The notes under the pieces: model-generated
Database searches by the model: none
What the model saw: only the letters and a program-made list of their open reading frames with translations
Told to the model about the DNA's origin: nothing
Shown here: in pieces, positions 8,534-17,620 of the stretch
Position numbering within the stretch: position 1 is the first letter of the stretch
Layout of the letters: every line of letters starts with the position of its first letter
Source: CAVQRB01 sp963715055
GTDB lineage: Bacteria > Pseudomonadota > Alphaproteobacteria > Rhodobacterales > Rhodobacteraceae
Assembly: GCA_963715055.1 (NCBI GenBank)
Contig: CAVQRB010000006.1
Coordinates: forward strand, 310,001 to 374,000
Direction of reading: 5' to 3'
DNA: 64,000 bases
Program-made: the position numbers and the translations under genes

Positions 8534-10776
8534 TCGGCGTCCTGTCTCGGTTCGACGGTAAAGAAGAAACCCGGCTCGCCCGCGCGCTCCAGCACCGCGT
8601 CGGGGATCACGTCCGGTCCGTTGAAGAAGACGGCGGAGCCGAAATGCTCCAGCATACGGGACAGTTTGCGCATTCTCGGGCTGGTGATCTCCCGGAAGAA
8701 GGCGTCGTATTTCTCGGTTGCCATGAGTTCCGCGATCTTCGCGCGGTGGGCAGCTACGCAGGCGCTGTGCAGCGCCTCGATCTCCGGGTCCGCCATGAAT
8801 GCCGCGAACTCGGCCCGCGCGGCGGGGATCATCCGCTGGATCGAGCGGTCTTCTTCGGCGTTATGGTTCATCCGGAACCAGTAGGTCAGCCCCTGGTCGC
8901 GGTCGACGTGGTTGACCCGGCCCCGGTCGCGCTTGACCAGAAAGCTCTCCGCCGAGCGCAGCGCATAGTGGTTGAGCGTGACGAGATCATATCCGTAGGT
9001 ATCCGTGGTCGAGCGCCAGGCATTGCGGTAGTCGCGGCGCGGCATCGGATTTCCGGAGCCGTTGACCCAGCGCAATTCGTCCACCAGTTGCGGCCGCAGG
9101 CCCTTGGGCCGGTGGACACCGAGTTTCTTGAAGATGCCGGCGTTGCGAGCGGCGGTCTTGAACCCCCAGGCATGATGTGGCTTGCGGGCGAAATGCGGCG
9201 CGCAGCGGGTGTATTCCTCGAGGATGAAGCCGTCGCGGAACCGCTCCACATCGGCATTGCCGAAGAGCCGCCAGGTCATCGAGATCATGTTGGCGTCGCC
9301 GATGGCCGCGTAGAGGTCCTCGAGCCTGCCGTCGCCCACATGGATGTTGATGAACTCGTCCACATCGGTGCAGATCACCCAATCCCAGGCCTGCACCATC
9401 GCATCGTCGCTGGCGGCATGGAGGGCTGCGTGCTGCGGCTTCATGTCGACCTCGCGGTAGGGGTTGTCGCGGTGCTGCAGGAAGCCCTTTTCCTGAAGCA
9501 GATCGAGGAGCGTGTCGGTGCCGTCGGTGCAATCGTTTGTGTAGACAAGGAACTCCTCGACCCCGATGGCGCGGTGATAGGCCAGCCATTCGAGGATGAA
9601 GGGCCCTTCGTTCTTCATGCAGGTGACGATACCGGTGCGATTGCCCATGGTGCGCGCGGCAGGCTGCAGGGTCTCGGCGGGGGCGCGTCGCGGATCGGCG
9701 TCGAAGTGCTGCGCCATCAGCGCCACCAGACGGTCGTCCTCGACCAGGCTCGACTTCGGCACGATACGCGCAGGCTTTTCATCCGGATGGCGCATCGCCA
9801 TGCAGCGCAGGTAGGGCAGCACATCCGGCGCGACACGGCTTCCGGGCTGTACGATCCGGATCAGCCGCCAGACCGCGTCCGGTCCGGATTTTTTCGGGTC
9901 AACGCACCAGCGCGTATTGCCAGGGGCGGCGTCGAACCGGCGGCAGATGTGATCGCCGAAACCGGGGCGCGCCCCTTTCTTCAGGCCCCAAGGGTAGATC
10001 CGTTGTCCAAGCAGAGCCACCACACCCGAAGGCGCCGCGGCGGCCCTGTCAAAGATCGTGCCCTCGGGCAGCGGGTAGATGAGGTCCGAGAGGTCGATGT
10101 TCATCACCGCCTGCGCGTCGTGCAGGTAGAGTTGCCGCATCAGTTCGTAGAGGATGATTTCCACGAAAGGCGCGCGCCAGGGGTCGGGGTCGGGCGCGTC
10201 CATGCGGTCCTTGCCGGGGGCGTCCGGGGCGTAGAGCGGATGAGCCTCATCGCCCGCTTCCGGGTGGCCGAGCGGCAGATCGAAGGACACGACGAGGATT
10301 TGTTCGATCCCTGCCACGGGGTGTGCGCGCAAGGCGTCGACAAGGCCACTGGGGTCTGCGCCTTCCGCGCGGTCGACGATCAGGGCCGCCTGCAGCCCTT
10401 GCGTACGGGCATGAAAGCGCAACCAGTCGATGACCGCCTCGGGCGGCTCGTTCAGCCGCAGCGAAAGGGCTGCGCGCAGGCCGCGAAACACCTGCCGCCG
10501 CTGCGGCTCTAGTGGCACGCGGACGTCTGGCGCGCCAGGCAAGGGCAGGGGCGTCATGCCATCCTCGATCCGGGCCCGCCCGATCGCCTGAAACCCGCCG
10601 CCGATGCTGCGCAGGCTATCCAAGGCGAAACCATCTCGCGATGCGATCGCCTCACCATCAAAGCCGGTCTTGAAGTATGCAGCGACGGTGCCTTCGGAAT
10701 CCAGCGGTCCGATGGCGCAAAGCAGATGACCCTGTGCAAGGTCCGTCGATCTGATGACGTGGTGCTCGACAGTCAC
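8530..10776 (-). CDS. Large glycosyltransferase (family 2/92-like), probable surface glycan enzyme
   Basis: A 748-residue soluble protein with no signal peptide. The C-terminal part (about residues 375-700) is a GT-A fold transferase: GIVTCMKNEGPFILEWLAYH, the FLVYTNDCTDGTDTLLD segment, a DVDEF metal motif and a conserved HYALRSAESFLVKRDRGR segment. The N-terminal part also looks transferase-like (ILYELMRQLYLHDAQAVMNI followed by DLSD), so the protein may carry two transferase-type modules, one possibly degenerate. The start is GTG 10776 with GAGGAG upstream. It is the first gene of a two-gene unit with the glycosyltransferase-methyltransferase fusion. Donor and acceptor cannot be told. Confidence 0.75.
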   Translation of the reverse strand: MTVEHHVIRSTDLAQGHLLCAIGPLDSEGTVAAYFKTGFDGEAIASRDGFALDSLRSIGGGFQAIGRARIEDGMTPLPLPGAPDVRVPLEPQRRQVFRGLRAALSLRLNEPPEAVIDWLRFHARTQGLQAALIVDRAEGADPSGLVDALRAHPVAGIEQILVVSFDLPLGHPEAGDEAHPLYAPDAPGKDRMDAPDPDPWRAPFVEIILYELMRQLYLHDAQAVMNIDLSDLIYPLPEGTIFDRAAAAPSGVVALLGQRIYPWGLKKGARPGFGDHICRRFDAAPGNTRWCVDPKKSGPDAVWRLIRIVQPGSRVAPDVLPYLRCMAMRHPDEKPARIVPKSSLVEDDRLVALMAQHFDADPRRAPAETLQPAARTMGNRTGIVTCMKNEGPFILEWLAYHRAIGVEEFLVYTNDCTDGTDTLLDLLQEKGFLQHRDNPYREVDMKPQHAALHAASDDAMVQAWDWVICTDVDEFINIHVGDGRLEDLYAAIGDANMISMTWRLFGNADVERFRDGFILEEYTRCAPHFARKPHHAWGFKTAARNAGIFKKLGVHRPKGLRPQLVDELRWVNGSGNPMPRRDYRNAWRSTTDTYGYDLVTLNHYALRSAESFLVKRDRGRVNHVDRDQGLTYWFRMNHNAEEDRSIQRMIPAARAEFAAFMADPEIEALHSACVAAHRAKIAELMATEKYDAFFREITSPRMRKLSRMLEHFGSAVFFNGPDVIPDAVLERAGEPGFFFTVEPRQDAE

Positions 10777-10914
10777 CCGCTCTCTCCTCGGCCGCGCCTG
10801 ACGCGCGGGCCTTTCGCCTGATTGCCGCCGGTTGATCCCGCGATTTCGGGCAACAATACCAATGCGGCCCTCAAAGACAAAGCCTATCTTGGTTAAGACG
10901 AGGTGGAGATCGGC

Positions 10915-12012
10915 TCAGGGGCCGGGTCGTTTCTGGTCGCTGATCGCTTCACGGGGCACGGAAACGGCCTTGATCACGGCGAAGACCTGCGCGCCTGGTT
11001 GCAAGTCGAGCGCCAGCGCCGAGCGTTTGGTGATGCGCGCAAGCACGAGGTTGGAGCCTACATCAAGTTGCACGAGGGCCCCGGGTCCGTCGCCGAGCCT
11101 GAGGCTGCGCAGGGTCGCAGGCAGGATGTTCAGCGCGGAAATGCCTACGGGACGCTGCCGCGCGATCATCACATCCTGTGCCTCGATCCGGACCCGCAAG
11201 GCGGTGCCCGGGGCAAAATCAACGCGCGGGACGAGCAACGCCACGCCGCCGGTCGACAATTCGCTGATCCCGTCGGGGTGATGGGTCACGACGCGCGCCT
11301 CCAGAAGGGCCCCGGCCTCGCGCGCGCCCAGTGGCGTGACGGCGGGATCACTCAGGACGTCGGTGGCGGGTCCTTGCCGGGCGACGCGCCCGTTCTCCAG
11401 TGCGATCACGGTGGTGGCCAGGCGCGCCACCTCCGCTGCGGCATGGCTGACATAGAGGATCGGTACGGAAACCTCGTCCCGCAGGCGCTCGAAATAGGGC
11501 AGGATTTCCGCCTTGCGCGCCTCGTCAAGTGCTGCCAGTGGCTCGTCCGCGAGGATCAGACGCGGGCTGGCGAGCAGCGCCCGCCCGATCGCCACGCGCT
11601 GCTTTTCACCGCCTGAAAGCGTTCCGGGCCGGCGCTCCAGCAGCGGGCCGATGCCGAGCATCTCGACGATGCGGCCCATATCTTCGCGGCGCAGATGGCG
11701 CGGCGCGAACCAGCGCCCGTAGGCGAGGTTCTGGCGCACCGTGAGATGCGGGAAGAGCCGCGCTTCCTGGAAAACATAGCCGAGGCGGCGCTTCTGCGGG
11801 GGCAGCCAGAGGCTGGAGCTGCTGTTGAAGAGTTCCCAGCCGTCGGCGGCGATGCGACCGCTGTCGGGGCGCAAGAGGCCGGCCACGGCATTGACGATGG
11901 TGGTCTTGCCTGCCCCGGACCGCCCGAAGAGCACCGTGATGCCTGCGGGTGCCTTGATGCTCACGTCGAGATCGAAGCCGTCGAAGCTGTGTTTGAGGGC
12001 GATCTCGAGCAT
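10915..12012 (-). CDS. modC: Molybdate ABC transporter ATP-binding protein
   Basis: An ABC ATPase of 365 residues for molybdate import. It has Walker A GRSGAGKTT, signature LSGGEKQR, Walker B LILADEP and the D-loop ALDE. A C-terminal molybdate-binding Mop/TOBE domain follows, with GISALNILPATLRSL and ALVQLDVGSNLVLARIT. The length matches E. coli ModC. The start at 12012 shares its A with the TGA of modB. It is the last gene of modABC, and a longer upstream reading frame is only the shadow of modB. Confidence 0.93.
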   Translation of the reverse strand: MLEIALKHSFDGFDLDVSIKAPAGITVLFGRSGAGKTTIVNAVAGLLRPDSGRIAADGWELFNSSSSLWLPPQKRRLGYVFQEARLFPHLTVRQNLAYGRWFAPRHLRREDMGRIVEMLGIGPLLERRPGTLSGGEKQRVAIGRALLASPRLILADEPLAALDEARKAEILPYFERLRDEVSVPILYVSHAAAEVARLATTVIALENGRVARQGPATDVLSDPAVTPLGAREAGALLEARVVTHHPDGISELSTGGVALLVPRVDFAPGTALRVRIEAQDVMIARQRPVGISALNILPATLRSLRLGDGPGALVQLDVGSNLVLARITKRSALALDLQPGAQVFAVIKAVSVPREAISDQKRPGP

Positions 12013-12704
12013 CAGGTCGCCCCGATCCTTGCCGCGATCCGGCGCGCCAGCACTTCGGAGAGAAGTAGCGCGCCCATCGCGATCCCGATGGAGATCAGGA
12101 CCAGTCGCACCGCGGAAGCCTCGCCGCCCGGCACCTGCAGGAAGGCGTAGATCGCCGAGGGCAGGGTTTGCGTCTGTCCGGGAATGTTCGACACGAAGGT
12201 GATGGTGGCGCCGAATTCGCCCATCGCCTTGGCGAAGGCGAGGATGGCACCGGCCAGCACCCCCGGCAGGATCAGGGGCAGCGTTACCGTCGCGAAGATC
12301 CAGGGCCGCGATGCTCCGAGCGTTGCTGCCGCCTCTTCGAGCTTCGGGTCCACGGCTTCGATCGACAGGCGCATGGCGCGCACCATCAGCGGAAAGGCCA
12401 TGATCGCCGCGGCCAGTGCCGCTCCGGTCCAGTGAAAGGCAAAGACGATGCCGAAGCGCTCCAGAAACCCGCCAAGCGCGCCTTGCGTGCCGAAGGTGAG
12501 CAGCAGCAGGTAGCCCGTGACCACCGGCGGCAGGATCAGCGGCAGATGTACAAGGCCGTTGAGCAGCCATTTTCCGGGAAACTGCCAGCGGGCCAGCGCA
12601 TGCGCCACGAACAGCCCGACGGGCAGGCTCAGCAGCGTCGCCCAGAAGGAGACGCGCAGTGAAAGTGCCACCGCACTCCATTCCGCCGGTGTGAGCCATT
12701 CCAT
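12012..12704 (-). CDS. modB: Molybdate ABC transporter permease
   Basis: An integral membrane permease with five to six helices and the binding-protein-dependent transport motif around EAAATLGASRPWIFATVTLP, which contacts ModC. The ATG at 12704 (MEWLTP) has GTGAGG 6 nt upstream. A GTG at 12716 that overlaps the modA stop (GTGA) is an alternative start adding four residues. The product is about 230 residues, as usual for ModB. It lies between modA and modC, coupled to both. Confidence 0.93.
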   Translation of the reverse strand: MEWLTPAEWSAVALSLRVSFWATLLSLPVGLFVAHALARWQFPGKWLLNGLVHLPLILPPVVTGYLLLLTFGTQGALGGFLERFGIVFAFHWTGAALAAAIMAFPLMVRAMRLSIEAVDPKLEEAAATLGASRPWIFATVTLPLILPGVLAGAILAFAKAMGEFGATITFVSNIPGQTQTLPSAIYAFLQVPGGEASAVRLVLISIGIAMGALLLSEVLARRIAARIGAT

Positions 12705-12712
12705 GCCGGACC

Positions 12713-13514
12713 TCACCGCGCGATCACGACGAACCCGTGCCGTTCCAGAACGGCCTGCGCCGCCGGTTCGGTCAGGCTGCGCAGAAAGGCGCTGGCGGCA
12801 GAGGAGGTGCTGCGCGTCGTCAGGGCGGCGGGGTAGAGGATCGGCGCGTGGCTTTCGGGCGGGATCGCCGCGATCACCCGAACGCGCGGTTCGGCACGGG
12901 CGTCGGTGGCATAAACGATGCCCATTGGTGCTTCACCGGTGGCCACGAGGGCGAGGCTGGCGCGTACATTGTCCGATTGCGCGACCTTGTCTGCGACATC
13001 TTCCCAGAGGCCGTAGTAATCCAGCGCTTCCTTGCCGTAGATGCCCGCCGGTACGGCCTGAACGAGACCCATGGCGAGCTTGCCGCCGTCCAGAAGCCCT
13101 GCGAGATCAAGATCAGCGGAGAAGGCGACTTCGGGCAGGTCCGGGTCGGCGGTAATCAGCACGAGGCTGTTGCCCACAAGATTGATCCGGCTCTCCGGGT
13201 CTATCGCGCCGTCTTGTTCCAAGGCGTCCATCCACAACCCGCTTGCAGATATGAAGAGGTCCGCCGGGGCGCCGAGGCCGATCTGCCGGGCGAGAACCGA
13301 GGAGCCGGCAAAGGAGAAGGTGACGGGCACGGCCTCCCGCGCGGTGAAAGCCTCGCCGATTTCCTCCAGCGCGTCCTTGAGGCTCGCGGCGGCGAAGACG
13401 GTGACCGCCTCGGCGCGCAGGGGAGATGCGAGGCAGAGGCAGGCGCAGAGAAACGCTAACAGATGCCGCAGGCGGCTTTTTCGGGCAGAAGGCGTGACGA
13501 GGCTTGGCGTTCAT
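12713..13514 (-). pseudogene. modA: Molybdate-binding protein ModA, frameshifted within the signal peptide
   Basis: The periplasmic molybdate-binding protein. The mature domain is intact: an AEAVTVFAAASLKDAL start, then FAGSSVLARQI, PADLFISA and a GKEALDYYGLWEDVADKV segment ending at 12713. In that frame there is no ATG, GTG or TTG between the stop at 13511-13513 and the signal-peptide region. The natural ATG at 13514 begins MNAKPRHAFCPK in another frame. The two join perfectly if one base is removed from a run of five T on the plus strand (13477-13481), giving a normal basic and hydrophobic signal peptide. Either the base is an error, the gene is dead, or slippage on A5 rescues it. The internal GTG at 13330 would give an unexported protein. 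Confidence 0.8.
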
Positions 13515-13567
13515 GGGGCGATTGTCCACCAGCCGCCAGAGCCGCGCAAGGCCTCTTTCAGGCGGTC

Positions 13568-14836
13568 TCAGACAGCGGCTGCGCGGTCCCTTCCGGGCGC
13601 GCGGAGCCGGGTCATGCTGGCCGCGTTCACCACGAGCATGATGGCCGCGACGGCGAGGCAGAGGGCCACACCGCCGATCTGGTAGCAAAGACCCGACAGG
13701 AGCGTGCCGAGAAGCCGCCCCGCCGCATTGGCCATATAGTAGAAACCGACGTCCAGCGTGACGCGATCCCCGCTGCTGAAGCTGAGGATGAGGTAGGAGT
13801 GCAAGGCCGAGTTCACGGCAAAGAGCGCGCCGAACACCAAAAGCCCGCAGACCAGCGTTACCGTCAGCCAGGGCGCAGGCGACCCCGCCCAGAGGACGAG
13901 CAGCGCCAGCACCGCCGGGATGCAGCAGAGCGCGAGGCTCCATTTTCCGGCCTGCGCGATGATTTGCGCATCGTCCTTGGTTCTTGCGGAGAAGAGCCGC
14001 GGCGTTGCCGCCTGCACCGCGCCATAGAGCATGATCCAGAGCGCCATGAAGCTTCCGATCATGAAGAAGGCCGCGCGGTTGCCCTCGACACTGCCATCCG
14101 ACAGCACGCTGTAGAAGTAGATCGGGATGCCCACGACGAACCAGACGTCGCGCGCACCGAAGAGAAACACTCGGGCCAAGCTCAGCCAATTGATGTTTGC
14201 GTCCTGTGAGAAGACCTCCCGGACCTTTGCCGCCCGTCGCACCCCCGGCAGACCCTGCGGCAGGAACAGCACAGCCGCCAGCAGAACAGCGAAAAGCACC
14301 GCGGCCATCGCCAGCACCGCCGGTACGAAACCCAGCACGGCCAGAAGTGCTGCACCGAGCAGGAACCCCAAGCCCTTCACCGCATTCTTGGAGCCAGTCA
14401 GCACGGCGACCCAGCGAAAGAGCCCGCCCTGCGCGCTCGGGGCCAGCAGCTTGACGGCGGATTTGGCGCTCATCTTCGAGAGATCCTTGGCCACGCCCGA
14501 AGCCCCTTGAACCGCCATGACGAAAAGAACCGAAGAGGCGGCGGCCCCTGCCGGATCAAGCGTTGAGAGCGCAAGGAGCGCCAGCACCTGCAGGCCAAGG
14601 CCCGCGTAGAGCGTCGCGGTCAGCCCGAAGCGCGCCGCGATCCAGCCCGCGCTGATGTTGGTCACGATGCCCGCGACCTCGTAGAGCACGAAGAGATAGG
14701 CCAGTTGCACCGGCGTGAACCCCAGCGCATGGAAATGCAGGAGCACAAGCATGCGCAACGCGCCATCGGTCAACATGAACGCCCAATAGGCCGCGGTCAC
14801 GACCCCGAAGGCACGCAAGCCGGCCTTTTCCGTCAC
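13568..14836 (-). CDS. arsJ: Organoarsenical efflux MFS transporter ArsJ
   Basis: A major facilitator protein of 422 residues with about twelve hydrophobic segments, opening AFGVVTAAYWAFMLTDGALR as in ArsJ. ArsJ is known to export 1-arseno-3-phosphoglycerate made by a dedicated GAPDH, so that arsenate is removed from the cell. The GTG start at 14836 overlaps the stop of the GAPDH gene by four bases (GTGA). That junction, together with the ArsR-ArsC gene upstream, decides the substrate call over a generic MFS label. The gene ends 53 bases before modA on the same strand. Confidence 0.88.
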   Translation of the reverse strand: MTEKAGLRAFGVVTAAYWAFMLTDGALRMLVLLHFHALGFTPVQLAYLFVLYEVAGIVTNISAGWIAARFGLTATLYAGLGLQVLALLALSTLDPAGAAASSVLFVMAVQGASGVAKDLSKMSAKSAVKLLAPSAQGGLFRWVAVLTGSKNAVKGLGFLLGAALLAVLGFVPAVLAMAAVLFAVLLAAVLFLPQGLPGVRRAAKVREVFSQDANINWLSLARVFLFGARDVWFVVGIPIYFYSVLSDGSVEGNRAAFFMIGSFMALWIMLYGAVQAATPRLFSARTKDDAQIIAQAGKWSLALCCIPAVLALLVLWAGSPAPWLTVTLVCGLLVFGALFAVNSALHSYLILSFSSGDRVTLDVGFYYMANAAGRLLGTLLSGLCYQIGGVALCLAVAAIMLVVNAASMTRLRAPGRDRAAAV

Positions 14837-15831
14837 AGCGCGGCACCCACCATAAGTGCCACATCCACGAGCCTGTGGGCATAGCCCCATTCGTTGTCAT
14901 ACCAGACGTAGAGCTTCACCTGCGTGCCGTTGATCACCATGGTCGAAGGTCCGTCGACGATTCCGGACCGAGGGTCATTGGTGTAATCAGCACTCACCAG
15001 CGGTCGGGTCTCGAAACCGAGGATACCGGCCAGCGGCCCGGCTGCCGCCGCTTCCAGAAGGCCATTCACCTCCTCGACAGTGGTCGCGCGCTCGACTTCG
15101 AAAACGCAATCGGTGAGCGAGGCATTGAGCAGCGGCACGCGCACTGCGTGACCGTTGAGCCGACCCGTCAGCTCCGGGTAGATCAACGTGATCGCCGTGG
15201 CGCTGCCCGTTGTCGTTGGGATCAGAGAATTGAGCGCCGAGCGGGCCCGGCGCAGGTCCTTGGCGGGGCGGTCCACGATGGTCTGCGTATTCGTGACGTC
15301 ATGGATCGTGGTGATGGAGCCGTGCCGGATCCCGAGATTCTCATGAATCACCTTCACCACGGGGGCGAGGCAGTTCGTCGTACAGCTTGCCGCGGTAATG
15401 ATCCGATGCGCTTCTGGGTCGAAGGTGTCGTGATTGACGCCAAAGACGATATTCGCCGTCGGTCCGTCCTTGACCGGCGCAGAGACCACAACCTTCTTGA
15501 CGCCCGCGTCGAAATAGGGGGCAAGGGTGGCTTCGGACTTGAACTTGCCGGTGCAGTCGATGACTACATCGACACCTGCCAGCGGAAGATCGGCAAGCAC
15601 CTTTTGCTGCAACACGGGCAGGCGGATATCGTCGATCGTGATGCTGTCGTGATCGCTCGTGATCCGCGCGGGCCAGCGGCCATGTACGCTGTCGAATTCC
15701 AGAAGGTGGGCGTGCATCGCCGCGTCGCCTACCGCATCGTTGATCCATGCAATCTGCGCACCGCGTTCCAGCAAGGGGCGCAGGGCGAGCTTGCCGATCC
15801 GTCCCAGACCGTTCAGCGCATAGACGGTCAT
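14833..15831 (-). CDS. gapdh: Arsenate-operon glyceraldehyde-3-phosphate dehydrogenase
   Basis: A complete GAPDH of 332 residues. It has the Rossmann start NGLGRIGKLALRP, the catalytic ASCTTNCLAP with Cys150, a TTIHDVTNTQTIVD active-site His segment, and the WYDNEWGYAHRLVD C-terminal motif. In arsenate operons this enzyme uses arsenate in place of phosphate and makes unstable 1-arseno-3-phosphoglycerate, which ArsJ exports. It overlaps arsRC by four bases (ATGA) and arsJ by four (GTGA), so the three proteins are co-translated. A housekeeping role is less likely because of this coupling. Confidence 0.88.
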   Translation of the reverse strand: MTVYALNGLGRIGKLALRPLLERGAQIAWINDAVGDAAMHAHLLEFDSVHGRWPARITSDHDSITIDDIRLPVLQQKVLADLPLAGVDVVIDCTGKFKSEATLAPYFDAGVKKVVVSAPVKDGPTANIVFGVNHDTFDPEAHRIITAASCTTNCLAPVVKVIHENLGIRHGSITTIHDVTNTQTIVDRPAKDLRRARSALNSLIPTTTGSATAITLIYPELTGRLNGHAVRVPLLNASLTDCVFEVERATTVEEVNGLLEAAAAGPLAGILGFETRPLVSADYTNDPRSGIVDGPSTMVINGTQVKLYVWYDNEWGYAHRLVDVALMVGAAL

Positions 15832-16673
15832 GCTGTCTCCCCCGCCTTCGTGCGGCTCAGCGCGTCGATGGCCTTTTGCAGCGACATGCGGTCGAGGGTG
15901 TCCAAAGGCAGCGCGGAGAAGGCCTTTATCCGGTTGAATAGAGTCCCGTAAGCATTTTGGAACGCAAGGCTTTTTTCTGCATCAGTGCCGGTGGCCTTCA
16001 CTGGATCCGCCATGCCCCAATGTGCGGTGATGGGTTGTCCTTCCCAGGCTGGGCATTCCTCGTTCGCCGCGCGATTGCAGACGGTGAAGACGAAATCGAA
16101 GGCCGGTGCACCCTGTCCGGTGAATTCCCGCGCGTTCTTGGCCCGCAGGCCGGATATGTCGTGCCCCTTCTGGCGCAGAACGTCGAGCGCGAACCGGTTG
16201 ATCTCGGCGCTGGGATATGTGCCTGCGGAGTAGACCTCGAAACGATCGCCTGCTTCGCGGCGCAGGATCGCTTCGGCAAAGATCGACCGGGCGGAATTGC
16301 CGGTACAAAGAAAAAGCACGGAAAGTTTTTCGCCGGACATGGGAATGACTCCTGAAGCGGTGAATTGCGAAAGGGGAGAGCAGACTTCGGGACGCCCGCG
16401 ACAGCAGTCCAGCAGCAGGTAGTCGAAGACCCGTTGCAAGGCTGTCATGTGGATGGCGTAGAGAAGAGAGGTGCCTTGGCGTTTCTGGGTGATCAACCCG
16501 GCGTCGAGCAGGCTCGAGAGATAGACCGACGCTGTGCTCGGTTTCAACGACAGCGCCGCGCCGATCTCCCCCGCCGGCACCGCATCGGGATAGCGACGCA
16601 TCAGGAGCCGGAAGATCGCCAGTCGCTGCGGGTGTCCAAGGGCGGTAAGGCTGGCGAGAGTTTCTTTTTCCAT
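15828..16673 (-). CDS. arsRC: ArsR repressor-ArsC arsenate reductase fusion
   Basis: One 281-residue polypeptide with two parts. Residues 1-100 are an ArsR-type winged helix domain (LGHPQRLAIFRLLMRR, then LKPSTASVYLSSLLDAGLI) with a Cys cluster C90, C91, C98 that could bind As(III). Residues 115-281 are a low-molecular-weight phosphatase-type arsenate reductase with the P-loop CTGNSARS (Cys123) and a VCNRAANEECP segment supplying further cysteines. The fusion joins sensing and reduction of arsenate. It is the first gene of the operon with GAPDH and arsJ. No ribosome site precedes ATG 16673, which sits directly against the operator, so the mRNA may be leaderless. Confidence 0.88.
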   Translation of the reverse strand: MEKETLASLTALGHPQRLAIFRLLMRRYPDAVPAGEIGAALSLKPSTASVYLSSLLDAGLITQKRQGTSLLYAIHMTALQRVFDYLLLDCCRGRPEVCSPLSQFTASGVIPMSGEKLSVLFLCTGNSARSIFAEAILRREAGDRFEVYSAGTYPSAEINRFALDVLRQKGHDISGLRAKNAREFTGQGAPAFDFVFTVCNRAANEECPAWEGQPITAHWGMADPVKATGTDAEKSLAFQNAYGTLFNRIKAFSALPLDTLDRMSLQKAIDALSRTKAGETA

Positions 16674-16694
16674 ATTTCATGAATATATGAAATA
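16673..16694. promoter_or_regulatory. Putative ArsR operator at the arsRC start
   Basis: An inverted repeat with 8-base arms TATTTCAT (16673-16680) and ATGAAATA (16687-16694) and a 6-base centre. Its left edge is the first base of the arsRC start codon. An AT-rich, palindromic site at the promoter of an arsR gene is the expected form of an ArsR box. Binding here would block initiation of the whole operon. Confidence 0.65.
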
Positions 16695-16772
16695 ATGTGG
16701 TTGAGCAATCCTTTTTTTGTACCCGGTCACGGGGTGCGCATGGCGGATATCAGGCAGGCTGTCAGGATTGAT

Positions 16773-17579
16773 TTACCCCAGACGGAAGCCGATTGATTGC
16801 ATAAATCCAGCGAAATCGGCCCGTTGCGGCTCCGCGTATTGGTCCGCCTTTGCCTTTGACCATCCGGCGCCTGGCGCTGAGGCAGCCGGTTGTCCGGCAA
16901 GTCGCCGGGCGTCATAGGCGGCGATCTCGGCGTCTTCGATGTCACGGAATCGGTTGTGGTGTACGGTTTTCTGAAGCGGCAAACGGGCACTGATCCGGCG
17001 GGCCCCGGCAAGGGGTGTCCCCAGCGCCAGACCGGCGACCGGAAAGACATGATCCGGCAATTCCAGCAGATCGCGCACTTCCGGCAGGTGGTTGCGGATC
17101 GTGCTGATCGGGCAACACCCCAAGCCGATGGCTTCGGCGGCCGCGACCAGAAAGGCCAAGGCGATCCCGGCATCAACGCTCGCGTTGAAAAGCGCATCGA
17201 GGTGATCGTTGGCGAAAGGTTGCCCGTGGAGCGCATGAAGCTGGCGTTGCCGACGGTTGTTGGCGAGGACGATCACGAAGCTGGGCGCACCCGCGATCCA
17301 GGCCTGCGCACCGAGCAGGTTGCGCAGATCGTCCGCGAGCTTGCGGTCGGTGACCAGAAGGAAGTCACGCTGCTGCAGATCGCTTTTCGATGGCGCAGAA
17401 AGTGCCGTCGCGCAGAGGGTTTCGAGCGTCGCGACAGGTACTGCTTCTGCCTCGAAGGCCCGACAGGACCCGCGCGCGGCAAGGTTCATGAGAACGGGAT
17501 GACGGGACAGATCATCCGGGATGTCCGGGCAGGTACCGAAACGTTCGGTCAGGGCGGTGCGCAGATCGATCTCAGACAT
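16773..17579 (-). CDS. Nitroreductase family FMN oxidoreductase
   Basis: A flavin reductase-type protein of about 268 residues. The conserved N-terminal segment RGSCRAFEAEAVP supplies FMN-phosphate contacts, with SAPSKSDLQQRDF, the SVDAGIALAFLVAAAEAIGL helix and a VAGLALGTP core. Family members reduce nitroaromatics, quinones or similar compounds with NAD(P)H. ATG 17579 is chosen to begin MSEIDLR; ATG 17594 five codons upstream is also possible. It is divergent from the sdh/frd-like operon and may share its control region, which might mean a linked redox role, but the substrate is unknown. Confidence 0.8.
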   Translation of the reverse strand: MSEIDLRTALTERFGTCPDIPDDLSRHPVLMNLAARGSCRAFEAEAVPVATLETLCATALSAPSKSDLQQRDFLLVTDRKLADDLRNLLGAQAWIAGAPSFVIVLANNRRQRQLHALHGQPFANDHLDALFNASVDAGIALAFLVAAAEAIGLGCCPISTIRNHLPEVRDLLELPDHVFPVAGLALGTPLAGARRISARLPLQKTVHHNRFRDIEDAEIAAYDARRLAGQPAASAPGAGWSKAKADQYAEPQRADFAGFMQSIGFRLG

Positions 17580-17620
17580 GGCGCCCGCCGCCATGATTGT
17601 AAATTTTTCTTACGGAAAAC

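Noticed and set aside
8644..10512. 622-codon forward frame opposite the large glycosyltransferase gene
   Set aside because: Antisense shadow. The minus strand carries glycosyltransferase motifs and a coupled neighbour, while the forward product is His/Val/Arg repeats without a known fold.
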